From the NCBI GenBank assembly GCA_964487505.1, contig CAZARD010000002.1, forward strand, positions 27,020-91,019: DNA of 64,000 nt, given 5' to 3'. Numbering within the stretch: the first letter of the stretch is position 1; each line of letters starts with the position of its first letter. Below the pieces are notes generated by a model that worked only from the letters and a program-made list of their open reading frames with translations, did no database searches and was not told the DNA's origin. Shown piece after piece: positions 42,847 through 51,371 of the stretch. Source of the stretch: JAFDVJ01 sp964487505. GTDB lineage: Bacteria > Acidobacteriota > Blastocatellia > Pyrinomonadales > Pyrinomonadaceae. The position numbers and the translations under genes were made by a program.

Positions 42847-44106
42847 TTAGGTCCCCGTTTCCCAACTCGACATGTACTCGAGCATTTCCGGGGTCAGCGT
42901 GTCGATCGCAACCCCGAGCGAGCGGAGTTTGAGCGACGCGATCTCCTGATCGACCTCGGATGGAAGCACGTGGACGCCGGCGGCGAGCGATCCCTGGTTC
43001 TTGACCAGGTATTCGGCCGACAGGGCCTGGTTCGCGAACGACATGTCCATGACGCTCGCCGGATGGCCTTCGGCGGCGGCGAGATTGATCAAACGGCCCT
43101 CGCCGAGTACGATGACGCTCTTCGATCCGTCCTTGAATCTGTATTCCTCGACGAACGGGCGGCGGTTGGCAGGCGCGTCGCACATATCGCGCAGCGCGTC
43201 GAGGTTGAGCTCGAGATCGAAGTGGCCGCTGTTGCAGACGATGGCGCCGTCCTTCATCGCCGCGAAATGCTCGCGGTCGATAACGTGACGGTTGCCCGTG
43301 ACGGTGACGAAGAAATCGCCGATCTTCGCGGCCTCCGACATCGGCAGGACGCGCATTCCGTCCATCACCGCCTCGATCGCCTTGATCGGATCCACCTCGG
43401 TGACGACGACGTTCGCGCCGAGGCCGCGGGCGCGCATCGCGCAGCCCTTTCCGCACCAACCGTAACCGACGACGACGAACGTCTTGCCCGCGAGCAGGAT
43501 GTTCGTCGCGCGGATGATGCCGTCGAGGGTCGACTGGCCCGTGCCGTAGCGGTTGTCGAAGAAATGCTTGGTCTGCGCGTCGTTGACGGCGATCGACGGA
43601 AACGTCAGCACGCCGGCCTTGACCATCGCGTTAAGGCGCACGATCCCGGTCGTCGTTTCTTCGGTCGTGCCGATGATCGTCTTCGAAAGTTCGGGCTTTT
43701 CCTTGAGCATCGTCGCCACGACATCCGAGCCGTCATCGATGATGATGTTCGGGTTCGAGTCGAGCGCGGTGCGTACGTGTCGCATATAGGTCTCGGTCGA
43801 TTCGCCCTTGATCGCGAATACCGGGATTCCCCAGTCTGCGACGAGCGAGGCCGCGACGTCGTCCTGCGTCGAAAGCGGGTTGGAAGCGATCAGGATCGCC
43901 TCGGCCCCGCCCGCCTGCAGCGTGCGCGCGAGGTTCGCGGTCTCCGTCGTAATATGCGCGCAGGCGACGAGCTTAATGCCGGCGAGCGGTTTTTCCTGTT
44001 CAAAGCGTTCGCGAATGAGCCTCAGGACCGGCATCTCCCGGTCGGCCCATTCGATCCGCTGCTTGCCGTGCGGGGCAAGACCGATGTCTTTGATATCGTA
44101 TTCCAT
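42847..44106 (-). CDS. ahcY: Adenosylhomocysteinase
   Basis: 419 residues from ATG 44106, preceded by AAGGAA; longer in-frame starts run into repeat sequence. It splits S-adenosylhomocysteine to adenosine and homocysteine with bound NAD. Signatures: ACAHITTETANLARTL, the NAD motif VVVGYGWCGKGCAMRARG, NSGHFDLEL and GRLINLAAAEGHPASVMDMSF. The C-terminus ends in the SSWE type and lacks the KPDHYRY tail of the eukaryotic/proteobacterial form, so it is the shorter class seen in Thermotoga and archaea. It lies next to metK, giving a SAM-cycle pair. Confidence 0.95.
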   Translation of the reverse strand: MEYDIKDIGLAPHGKQRIEWADREMPVLRLIRERFEQEKPLAGIKLVACAHITTETANLARTLQAGGAEAILIASNPLSTQDDVAASLVADWGIPVFAIKGESTETYMRHVRTALDSNPNIIIDDGSDVVATMLKEKPELSKTIIGTTEETTTGIVRLNAMVKAGVLTFPSIAVNDAQTKHFFDNRYGTGQSTLDGIIRATNILLAGKTFVVVGYGWCGKGCAMRARGLGANVVVTEVDPIKAIEAVMDGMRVLPMSEAAKIGDFFVTVTGNRHVIDREHFAAMKDGAIVCNSGHFDLELNLDALRDMCDAPANRRPFVEEYRFKDGSKSVIVLGEGRLINLAAAEGHPASVMDMSFANQALSAEYLVKNQGSLAAGVHVLPSEVDQEIASLKLRSLGVAIDTLTPEMLEYMSSWETGT

Positions 44107-44164
44107 TGAGATTCCTTGTTGTGGCATAAAAGAAAAAGGGATCCGGGACCAGGGATCTCGGATC

Positions 44165-44222
44165 TGAAATCCGGCATCGAAAATCCGAAATCCGAATTCC
44201 CAAACCCCAAATCGCAAATCCC
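44165..44222. repeat. Heptamer tract R7
   Basis: Degenerate AAATCCG / AAATCGC units between the ahcY start and the metK 3' end, in the same CCAAAAT-like polarity as R5 and R6. Confidence 0.65.
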
Positions 44223-44241
44223 GGATCCCTTCCGGATCGGA

Positions 44242-45405
44242 TTACATTCCCGAGGCGGCGCCGAGCGCGTCCGTCCGAAGTTTGTCGGCCATATCGGTGC
44301 GCTCCCAAGAGAATTCGCCGTCCGTGCGGCCGAAATGCCCGAACCGCGCCGTCTGCTTGTAGATCGGACGGCGGAGCTGCAGCGTCTCGATGATGTCGCG
44401 CGGCGTCAGCTTGAAGTTGTGAACCACGATCTCCGACAACTTGGCGTCATCGACGCGGCCCGTGCCGTGCGAGTCGACGAGGACCGAAACCGGTTCGGCG
44501 ACGCCGATCGCGTACGCGAGCTGGACGGTGCATTTTTCGGCAAGCTCGGCGGCGACGATGTTTTTCGCGATGTACCGCGCCATGTACGCGGCCGAACGGT
44601 CGACCTTCGTCGGATCCTTGCCCGAGAACGCGCCTCCGCCGTGCGGGGCGTAGCCGCCGTATGTATCGACGATGATCTTGCGCCCGGTCAGGCCGGCATC
44701 GCCCATCGGGCCGCCCACGACGAATCGACCGGTCGGGTTGATATGAAACTTGGTGTTCTCGTCGAGGAGTTCCGCCGCAACGACGGGCTTGATGATCTTC
44801 TCGACGATGTCGGCGCGGAGCTGTTCGTTCGAGACGTCGTCCGAATGCTGCGATGAAACGACGATCGCCTCGCAGCGGAACGGATGACCGTCGCGGTACT
44901 CGATCGTGACCTGCGATTTTCCGTCCGGCCGCAGATACGGCAGTTCGCCCGAACGGCGGGCTTCCGAAAGGCGCATCGTCAGGTTGTGCGCGAGCTGGAT
45001 CGGAAGCGGCATCAGTTCCTTCGTCTCATTGCAGGCGAAGCCGAACATGAGCCCCTGATCGCCGGCTCCGCCCGTATCGACGCCCTGCGAAATATCGGGC
45101 GACTGCGTGCCGACGGCGTCGATGACGCTCAGCGTCTTGCAATCGTAGCCATAGGACGCATCGTTGTAGCCGATGTCGTCGATGGTGTCACGGACGATCT
45201 GCTTGTAATTGACGCGGGCGTTGGTCGTGATCTCGCCGGCGATCACCGCCAGACCGGTCGTGACCAGTGTTTCGCAAGCGACGCGGCCCATCGGATCCTG
45301 TTCGAGGATCGCGTCGAGAACCGCATCCGAGATCTGATCGGCGATCTTGTCCGGATGACCTTCCGTAACCGATTCGGAAGTGAATAGAAATTTAGCGTTG
45401 CTCAA
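44242..45405 (-). CDS. metK: S-adenosylmethionine synthetase
   Basis: 387 residues, the normal length. It makes SAM from methionine and ATP. Conserved blocks: FTSESVTEGHPDKIADQISDA, GAGDQGLMFGFACNET, GGGAFSGKDPTKVDRSAAYMARYIAKN and VSVLVDSHGTG. ATG 45405 follows AAAAGGAGC. A strong promoter lies 65-93 nt upstream. I looked for a SAM or SAH riboswitch in the 5' leader and saw none. It is followed by ahcY with 135 nt between. Confidence 0.96.
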   Translation of the reverse strand: MSNAKFLFTSESVTEGHPDKIADQISDAVLDAILEQDPMGRVACETLVTTGLAVIAGEITTNARVNYKQIVRDTIDDIGYNDASYGYDCKTLSVIDAVGTQSPDISQGVDTGGAGDQGLMFGFACNETKELMPLPIQLAHNLTMRLSEARRSGELPYLRPDGKSQVTIEYRDGHPFRCEAIVVSSQHSDDVSNEQLRADIVEKIIKPVVAAELLDENTKFHINPTGRFVVGGPMGDAGLTGRKIIVDTYGGYAPHGGGAFSGKDPTKVDRSAAYMARYIAKNIVAAELAEKCTVQLAYAIGVAEPVSVLVDSHGTGRVDDAKLSEIVVHNFKLTPRDIIETLQLRRPIYKQTARFGHFGRTDGEFSWERTDMADKLRTDALGAASGM

Positions 45406-45469
45406 GTTCTTAAAGCTCCTTTTACTAAGAGAAAGTACAAATTATTCTGGTCTGAATAACGAAACTGAA

Positions 45470-45498
45470 ATTCTAACTTTTCGGCAGGAAAGTGTCAA
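45470..45498 (-). promoter_or_regulatory. Promoter of metK
   Basis: Minus-strand TTGACA (45498-45493), 17-bp spacer, TAGAAT (45475-45470). Predicted leader is about 58 nt. Confidence 0.7.
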
Positions 45499-45723
45499 AA
45501 GTCAAAGAGTTCCATTATTCGAAACGCGAATCGTCGGCTCCGCCGGCATCCGGACCGTGCCGCCGCGCAGGGCCTTGTCGCGAATCATCCGCCGGACTCG
45601 CGGTTCGCCGGAATCGCGGGAAATTTCCGTGCTTTTCCCCGATCGGCCGCGAGAAATGACCCACCCGAAGCGAGGTTCTGCGCAAATTTCCCGATTTCGC
45701 GGGGTTTCCTGAAGATTTCGACG
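45499..45723. promoter_or_regulatory. Upstream region of the sigma-54 operon, possible UAS
   Basis: No gene. Two related AAATTT-centred elements occur: GGAAATTTCC (perfect palindrome, 45619-45628) and GCGCAAATTTCCCG (45679-45692). They lie roughly 65 and 127 bp upstream of the predicted sigma-54 start, where NtrC-type enhancer sites usually sit. Confidence 0.35.
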
Positions 45724-45739
45724 CGGTACGCGACTTGCG
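45724..45739 (+). promoter_or_regulatory. Sigma-54 (-24/-12) promoter of the NtrC-like operon
   Basis: CGGTACGCGACTTGCG: GG at 45725-45726, exactly 10 bases, GC at 45737-45738, with TTGC at -12. Compare the consensus TGGCACG-N4-TTGC. Start predicted near 45750, about 70 nt before the ATG. Confidence 0.65.
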
Positions 45740-45819
45740 CGGCAAGATTCTGCGTGGCGGATTTCGATGTTCCGGTCGCCGACGTGTCGTAACGGCCCGA
45801 GCGATCCGCGGAGGTCAAC

Positions 45820-47214
45820 ATGAACGAAAAGGTTTTGGTCGTCGACGATGAGAGGCTCATTCGCTGGACGCTCGGCGAGGCATTGCGCGGCTGGGGTTAC
45901 GAGGCGCTTGAGGCGTCCAACGCGAGCGAGGCGCGAAAGATGTTCGAGCACGAATCACCGGCCGTCGTCCTGCTCGACATCAATCTCCCGGACGGTTCCG
46001 GGCTCGACCTGTTGCGCGAATTCAAGTCGCCTCAATCCGAAACGGTCGTCATTATGATCACCGCCAACGTGCTTGTCGATGACACCATCGCGGCGCTCCG
46101 GGCGGGCGCGTACGATTTCATAGGCAAACCGCTCAACCTCGAGGAGATAAGGCTCGCGATCCGCAACTCGCTCGAGACCACGGAACTTCGCACGACCGTG
46201 AAGAGGTTCCAGACCGAGCGCTCAAGGGAATTCTCGTTCGAACAGATAATCGGCGATTCCCCGGCGATGACGGAAATGAAGTCGCTGGCGCAGAAGGTGG
46301 CGGCAAGCGGGGTTTCAAGCGTTCTCCTGCAGGGAGAGTCCGGCACCGGCAAGGACCTCGTCGCGAAAGCGATTCATTTCGCATCGACTCGGGCCGCCAA
46401 ACCGTTCGTCGCGATAAACTGCGCCGCGATCCCTGCGACTCTTATGGAAAGCGAACTCTTCGGCTACGAAAAGGGGGCCTTTACGGACGCGAAATCGCGA
46501 AAGGAGGGCCTTTTCGAGCAGGCCGAGGGCGGAACGCTTTTCCTTGACGAGATCGGCGAGGTCGATCTCGCGCTTCAGGCAAAGCTCCTGCGCGTGCTTG
46601 AGGAAGGGACGTTCCGGCGCGTCGGCGGCCTCAAGGACCTGCCGCTCAACGTCCGCGTCATCGCGGCCTCGAACCGCGATCTGCGCGACGAGAGCGAGAC
46701 GGGGCGCTTTCGCCTCGACCTCTATTACCGTCTTTCGATAATCCAGCTCGACATACCGCCGCTCCGCTCGCGCGGCGCCGACGTCCTCAAGCTCGCGGAG
46801 CATTTCATAGAGACGCTCGGAAAGTCCGGCGGACCGCGGAAGCTCTCGCGCGAGGCCGAAAAGGCGTTTATGAACTACTCCTGGCGCGGGAACGTGCGCG
46901 AACTGCGGAACGCGATCGAACGCGCGTTGATCCTGGAGGACCGGCCCGAGGTGACGCTGCGTTACCTCCCGAAGGACCTCCTCGAAGCAAGCGGCGTCGG
47001 GATCGAGCGCACGCGCGCGGAACGGTCGGTCGCGCGCTACATATCCTTTCCGCCAGAAGGCCTGGCGCTGGACGAGGTCGAGCACCTTCTGATCGAGAAG
47101 GCGTTGGCGCAGACGGCCGGCAACGTCACGAAGGCCGGGGAACTGCTCGGCATCTCGCGCGACCGCGTGCGTTACCACCTGAAGAAGATGAAGCGAAGCG
47201 CCGCCAATGCCTGA
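45820..47214 (+). CDS. NtrC-family sigma-54-dependent response regulator
   Basis: 464 residues. Receiver domain (1-120) with VVDDE, phospho-acceptor Asp53 in LLDINLPDG and Lys in FIGKPLN. AAA+ domain (about 142-375) has Walker A GESGTGKD, Walker B GGTLFLDEIGEVDL, and the loop that contacts sigma-54 reads GAFTDA (219-224; Asp223 where Gly is usual). A Fis-type HTH ends it (NVTKAGELLGISRDRVRYHL). It hydrolyses ATP to open sigma-54 promoters. A sigma-54 site precedes the gene and others precede genes downstream. It overlaps the histidine kinase gene by 8 nt. Confidence 0.94.
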   Translation: MNEKVLVVDDERLIRWTLGEALRGWGYEALEASNASEARKMFEHESPAVVLLDINLPDGSGLDLLREFKSPQSETVVIMITANVLVDDTIAALRAGAYDFIGKPLNLEEIRLAIRNSLETTELRTTVKRFQTERSREFSFEQIIGDSPAMTEMKSLAQKVAASGVSSVLLQGESGTGKDLVAKAIHFASTRAAKPFVAINCAAIPATLMESELFGYEKGAFTDAKSRKEGLFEQAEGGTLFLDEIGEVDLALQAKLLRVLEEGTFRRVGGLKDLPLNVRVIAASNRDLRDESETGRFRLDLYYRLSIIQLDIPPLRSRGADVLKLAEHFIETLGKSGGPRKLSREAEKAFMNYSWRGNVRELRNAIERALILEDRPEVTLRYLPKDLLEASGVGIERTRAERSVARYISFPPEGLALDEVEHLLIEKALAQTAGNVTKAGELLGISRDRVRYHLKKMKRSAANA

Positions 47215-50125
47215 GGAAGAACGTCTCATAAACGAATTGCGGGACCTGCGCGCCGCGCTCGATGAATCGTCGATCGTCTCGATCACCGACACCCGCGGCG
47301 TGATCCAGCACGTCAACGAGAGGTTCTGCGAGATCTCGCAATTCCGGCGGGACGAGCTGATCGGCAAGACCCATTCGATCGTCAATTCCGGATATCATCC
47401 GAGATCGTTCTTCCGGCAGCTCTGGGCGACGATCGGCGCCGGGCGCACGTGGCGCGGCGAGATATGCAACCGTGCGCGGGGCGGCGGCGTCTTTTGGCTT
47501 GCGACGACGATCGTGCCCTTTCTCGACGAGAGCGGAAAGCCCGTCCAGTTCATCGCGATCCGGACTGACATCACGGCCCAGAAGGAGGGCGAAGACAGGA
47601 TCCAGGAGAACGAGCGCCTGCTCGGCGAGATACTCGATTCCATCCCGGCCGAGGTCGCGGTCCTCGATCACGACGCAAACATCGTCCGCGTCAACCGCGG
47701 CTGGAACGCGTTCACCTCCGCGAACGGCGGCGACTCCTTTCGCTCGAAAACAGGCATCGGTTCCAACTATCTCGAGGTTTGCGAGGGGGCGGACTCTTCC
47801 GAGGCGAACCAGGCTGCCGCAGGCATCCGCGAGGTCCTCGCAGGCGCCGCACCCAAGTTCGAGATCGAGTATCCGTTAGAAGGCCCGGGCGGCCAACACT
47901 GGTTCCTCCTTTCGGTGGCGCCGCTCAAGTTCGATCACCAGGGCGCGGTCCTGACGCACACGGACATCACGGCCAGGCGCCGGATCGAGGAGAAACAGAG
48001 GCAGTCCGAAGAGATCCTGCGGCTTCTCGTCGACCACGCCCCGGCCGCGGTGGCGATGCTCGACCGCGATCTGCGCTATCTTGCAGCCAGCCGGCGATGG
48101 CTCGATGATTACGGGCTCGACGGCGGCATCATCGGAAGGGCGCAGGACGAGGTCCTGCCGGAGATCTTCGACAAGCTTCAGGACGACCACCGGCTTTGCC
48201 TCGAGGGCGAGGTGCGCCGCTCGGACGATGAGACGGTCGAAATGGCGGACGGCTCGTTGCTCAGCCTCAAGTGGGAGATGCATCCTTGGCGGGACCGGAA
48301 CGGAAGGATCGGCGGGATCGCGATCTTCACCGAGAACATCTCGGCGCGGAAGGCGATCGAGAATGCGTTGCGCGAATCCGAAGCCAGATACCGCACGTTC
48401 TTCGACGCGAATCCTCTCCCGGTACTCGTATATGATGAGAAATCACTCGAAATATTGGCTGTAAATGAAGCTGCAAAGAGCCTTTACGGTTACACCGAGG
48501 CGGAGTTCATTGGCCTTCGCGCCGTCGTCGTCGAGCCTGGTGCCAAGCCCTTCAAACCCGGCGCGCCGGCGCGTCGGGCGGCGCACGCGATCCATCGGAA
48601 CCGTCGCGGTTCGCGCATCGAGGTCGAGATATCGGACCATCCGCTGACATACGGCGGCCGGCGGGCCCGCTTCGCGACGATCAACGACGTCACCGAGCGC
48701 AACCGGCTCTCGCGTCGGTTGACGCGTGAGATGCGCGAGAAATTCGGCATCCTCGAGAGCATCAGCGAAGCCTTCGTCACGTTCGACAAGGACTTTCGTT
48801 ACGTCTATTCGAATCCGGCCGCCGAGCGTCACGTCGGGAAGAATCTTGAAGAAGTGCTGGGTCGAACGCTTTGGGAGGTTTTCCCGGAAGTCGTCGGCAC
48901 GCGCTTCGAACGCGAGTACCGGCGGGCGATGGAAGAGCGCTGCGAGGTGGTATTCGAGGAATACTACGCGCCGTTCGACCAATGGCTCGAGATCAAGGCG
49001 TTCCCGTGGACCGAGGGGCTGGCGGTGTTCTATCGGAACATCACCGACCGGAGACGCTCGGACGCGCTGATCCGCGAAAAGAACCAGCTCCTTGAGCAGA
49101 CATACGACGCGATCTTCATATGGAACTTTGAGGGCGGGATAATCTCCTGGAACGCGAATGCCGAACGCCTGTACGGTTACTCGGCAGCCGAGGCCGTCGG
49201 CGGCAAGGTCCGTGAGATGCTGAAGACGGAGTATCCGACGGCCTACGACCGCTTCCTCGTGCGGTTGAAGCGTGACGGCGTCTGGGAAGGCGAGCTTGTA
49301 CAGACGACGAAGTCCGGTGAACAGGTGATCGTCGAAAGCCGCCTGCACGTCATCAAGGTGGACTCAGACCGCGATGTGGTCCTCGAAACGGTCCACGACG
49401 TCACCGAACGCCGTCGGCTCGAGTCCAAACTCGCGCGTTCGGCGAAACTGGCGCTCGTCGGCGAACTGGCGGCCGGTCTCGCCCACGAGCTCAAGAACCC
49501 GCTGGCCGGCATCAAGGGCGTCGTCGACATCCTCATCGAGCGCCGCAAGTCCGTTCCGGGCGACGAGCACGAAATACTGACGAGCGTCCGGAGCGAGATC
49601 GAACGGATCGACCGGACGGTGCGCCTCCTCCTGCGCAATTCGCGGCCGAAACCGATGGAGATCAAGCCTGCGGCCCTTGACGAGACGGTCCGGCGGGCGG
49701 CGAAGCTCGCATCGTATCAGTTTGGCAAGTACGACGGGGAGAATGCCGGGATCGTCCTTGAACTGCCGGAGAACCACGTTATTCTGGCGCACGACGAGTC
49801 CGGGATAGAGGATGCGGTCCTCAATCTCATGATCAATGCGGGCGATGCGATCGAAGGCCGCCCGAACGGACGCATCACGGTCAGTCTGAAGGTCGATGAA
49901 GCGAACGCCGCCGTTCGCGTCGCCGACAACGGATGCGGGATCGATGCCGAGAGGATCGACGAGATCTTCCTTCCGTTCAAGACCTCGAAATCCGAAGGCA
50001 CAGGACTCGGGCTGGCGGCGGTCAAACGGATAATTCGCGCGCACGGCGGCGAATGCACCGTTGAGTCGAAACCGGGCAAGGGCTCGGCCTTCACGATCAC
50101 GATACCTCTTCAAAGGAATGCGTGA
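47207..50125 (+). CDS. Soluble multi-PAS sensor histidine kinase
   Basis: 972 residues, no membrane helix. Six PAS-like modules can be followed from residue ~10 to ~735: boundaries near 115, 250, 385, 510 and 620, each ending in an RTDITAQ / HTDITARR / TENISARK / INDVTERN / YRNITDRR / VHDVTERR helix-start. A HisKA dimerisation domain follows with His760 in AAGLAHELKNPLAGI, then an HATPase with N-box NLMINAGDAIEG, DNGCGID, and TGLGLAAVKRII. It phosphorylates the NtrC-like partner encoded just upstream (ATG inside that gene). It senses a cytosolic signal (redox, oxygen or a ligand); the cofactor is unknown. Confidence 0.94.
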   Translation: MPEEERLINELRDLRAALDESSIVSITDTRGVIQHVNERFCEISQFRRDELIGKTHSIVNSGYHPRSFFRQLWATIGAGRTWRGEICNRARGGGVFWLATTIVPFLDESGKPVQFIAIRTDITAQKEGEDRIQENERLLGEILDSIPAEVAVLDHDANIVRVNRGWNAFTSANGGDSFRSKTGIGSNYLEVCEGADSSEANQAAAGIREVLAGAAPKFEIEYPLEGPGGQHWFLLSVAPLKFDHQGAVLTHTDITARRRIEEKQRQSEEILRLLVDHAPAAVAMLDRDLRYLAASRRWLDDYGLDGGIIGRAQDEVLPEIFDKLQDDHRLCLEGEVRRSDDETVEMADGSLLSLKWEMHPWRDRNGRIGGIAIFTENISARKAIENALRESEARYRTFFDANPLPVLVYDEKSLEILAVNEAAKSLYGYTEAEFIGLRAVVVEPGAKPFKPGAPARRAAHAIHRNRRGSRIEVEISDHPLTYGGRRARFATINDVTERNRLSRRLTREMREKFGILESISEAFVTFDKDFRYVYSNPAAERHVGKNLEEVLGRTLWEVFPEVVGTRFEREYRRAMEERCEVVFEEYYAPFDQWLEIKAFPWTEGLAVFYRNITDRRRSDALIREKNQLLEQTYDAIFIWNFEGGIISWNANAERLYGYSAAEAVGGKVREMLKTEYPTAYDRFLVRLKRDGVWEGELVQTTKSGEQVIVESRLHVIKVDSDRDVVLETVHDVTERRRLESKLARSAKLALVGELAAGLAHELKNPLAGIKGVVDILIERRKSVPGDEHEILTSVRSEIERIDRTVRLLLRNSRPKPMEIKPAALDETVRRAAKLASYQFGKYDGENAGIVLELPENHVILAHDESGIEDAVLNLMINAGDAIEGRPNGRITVSLKVDEANAAVRVADNGCGIDAERIDEIFLPFKTSKSEGTGLGLAAVKRIIRAHGGECTVESKPGKGSAFTITIPLQRNA

Positions 50126-50208
50126 ATCCTCCCGAACGGTTGCGCGTATTCTCCCGCCGGCAGACGGCATCGATTCGACAAACAACGTTTCTGCAACAGT
50201 TAGAGGGT

Positions 50209-50224
50209 TGGAACGCGGCTTGCG
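50209..50224 (+). promoter_or_regulatory. Sigma-54 (-24/-12) promoter of hydrolase-like gene
   Basis: TGGAACGCGGCTTGCG: GG at 50210-50211, 10-base spacing, GC at 50222-50223. One mismatch in the TGGCACG half. Predicted start about 50235, 109 nt before the ATG at 50344. Confidence 0.72.
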
Positions 50225-50343
50225 GTCGTTCGTGCGGAGGTCGCTTCATGGCTGATTCATTCAGCGGGCGGATAAGGGACGGATCGCAACGGGTTCGCCC
50301 GTCCTGCGCGTCCGATAACGTAACAGAACCAAGGAGGCAGGGT

Positions 50344-50997
50344 ATGATCGCGGAATCGTTGCTCGTTCGAGTCGGCACGGCGACGCTTGAATGCGAGTTG
50401 GAAATGCCGGAAGACGCCCGGGCAATCACGGTCTTCGGTCACGGTTCCGGAAGCGAACGGTCCGGCCCGGGAAACCGTTTGATGTCGGAATCCTTGACCG
50501 ACCGGGGAATCGGGTCGCTTTTCATCGATCTCCTGACACCGTATGAAGCGTCGATCGACGAACGGACCCGCCACCTGAGATTCGACATCGAGCTTCTGGC
50601 GGAGCGCCTGTCGCGTGCGGTCGATTGGTGCCGAATGAACCTCGGACCCGTCCGCGTCGCTCTGGTCGGATCCGGGACCGGCGGCGCGGCCGCTCTGGAA
50701 TGCGCCGCGCGGCGCCCGCGGGATGTCGCCGCCGTCGTCTCCCGCGGGGGACGGACCGATCTCGTAAGCGAAAAGGTCCTCAAGAAGCTAGTTTGCCCGG
50801 TGCTTCTGATCGTCGCCGGCGGCGACGCATCCGCCCTGGCCGCGAACCGCACCACCGCGGCGGTATTGGGCGCCCAATGCGATCTTGACGCCTACCCCGC
50901 CGCGAACGGTGCGTTCGGGAAAACGTACGATAGCGAAGAGTCGGCTCGGACCGCCGTCGGCTGGCTTGCGGCGAAGCTTGCCGCCGGAAACGGGTAA
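50344..50997 (+). CDS. Alpha/beta-hydrolase-like protein, probably catalytically dead
   Basis: 217 residues from ATG 50344, with AGGAGG upstream (longer in-frame extension to 50122 covers the sigma-54 promoter and is rejected). It matches the dienelactone-hydrolase-like family: VFGHGSGSERSGPGNR, SLFIDLLTPYEA, AAVVSRGGRTDL, LLIVAGGD. The nucleophile elbow, normally GASTG, reads GSGTG at 109-113, so the serine is replaced by Gly111. The His region (normally ATHLF) reads ANGAF. The acid residue (Asp161) remains. It may be a scaffold or binding protein. It is under its own sigma-54 promoter after the two-component pair. Confidence 0.82.
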   Translation: MIAESLLVRVGTATLECELEMPEDARAITVFGHGSGSERSGPGNRLMSESLTDRGIGSLFIDLLTPYEASIDERTRHLRFDIELLAERLSRAVDWCRMNLGPVRVALVGSGTGGAAALECAARRPRDVAAVVSRGGRTDLVSEKVLKKLVCPVLLIVAGGDASALAANRTTAAVLGAQCDLDAYPAANGAFGKTYDSEESARTAVGWLAAKLAAGNG

Positions 50998-51103
50998 ACT
51001 TTCGCACCGCAGCGAGAAGTTGTCCCCGCGAAGAACGATTCATTCTCCCTGGTTGTCTCCTTGAATTGCTGCGAAAAAAGCAAGATACGGCACACAAGTG
51101 CCG

Positions 51104-51119
51104 TGGAACGGCGATTGCC
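51104..51119 (+). promoter_or_regulatory. Sigma-54 (-24/-12) promoter of the CBS-ADH unit
   Basis: TGGAACGGCGATTGCC: GG at 51105-51106, 10 bases, GC at 51117-51118; TTGC at -12. A GTGCCGT hairpin arm abuts it. Start predicted near 51130. Confidence 0.7.
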
Positions 51120-51229
51120 GTGCAGACAGGGTGAACGGAAGGGCAGGGTTGACGGGGAAGAGGAACTGGACGGTTCGCCGGAGGGCGGGCCGTCCTTTGG
51201 GCAAGACGGGTCGCGTTTTGGGGGCGCAT

Positions 51230-51352
51230 ATGAGCAGGATTCTCGATATGACGATGGTTCTTGTAGCGTTAGCCCTTTTGCGGTTCCTCAATCGGCGGGA
51301 CCGCAAGGCGGTCGATACATATCTTGTGCGTCACACGCCTGCATGGCGTTGA
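51230..51352 (+). CDS. Possible 40-residue membrane peptide
   Basis: ATG 51230 to stop 51352. The product has a hydrophobic N-terminal part (ILDMTMVLVALALLRFL) and a basic C-terminus (NRRDRKAVDTYLVRHTP). Only a weak SD (GGGG). It would lie in the sigma-54 transcript just before the CBS gene. It could equally be untranslated leader. Confidence 0.3.
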   Translation: MSRILDMTMVLVALALLRFLNRRDRKAVDTYLVRHTPAWR

Positions 51353-51371
51353 CGTGCCGCGAGGTAAGGTT

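Larger units (their letters stand above)
50998..51371. other. Regulatory spacer with hairpin and short ORF
   Basis: It contains a 7-bp inverted repeat ACGGCAC-ACAA-GTGCCGT (51087-51104) touching the next sigma-54 site, and the short frame at 51230-51352. Nothing else is recognisable. Confidence 0.5.

Noticed and set aside
42520..44109. Long plus-strand frame through the N gap and ahcY complement
   Set aside because: Runs through repeat units (KIENPKSKIQNPK) and unknown bases, then antisense of ahcY.
45406..45469. SAM/SAH riboswitch before metK
   Set aside because: No conserved core or long structured leader seen; the predicted leader is only about 58 nt.
50122..50343. N-terminal extension of the hydrolase-like gene
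   Set aside because: The sequence holds the sigma-54 promoter and leader; AGGAGG and the family N-terminus fix the start at 50344.
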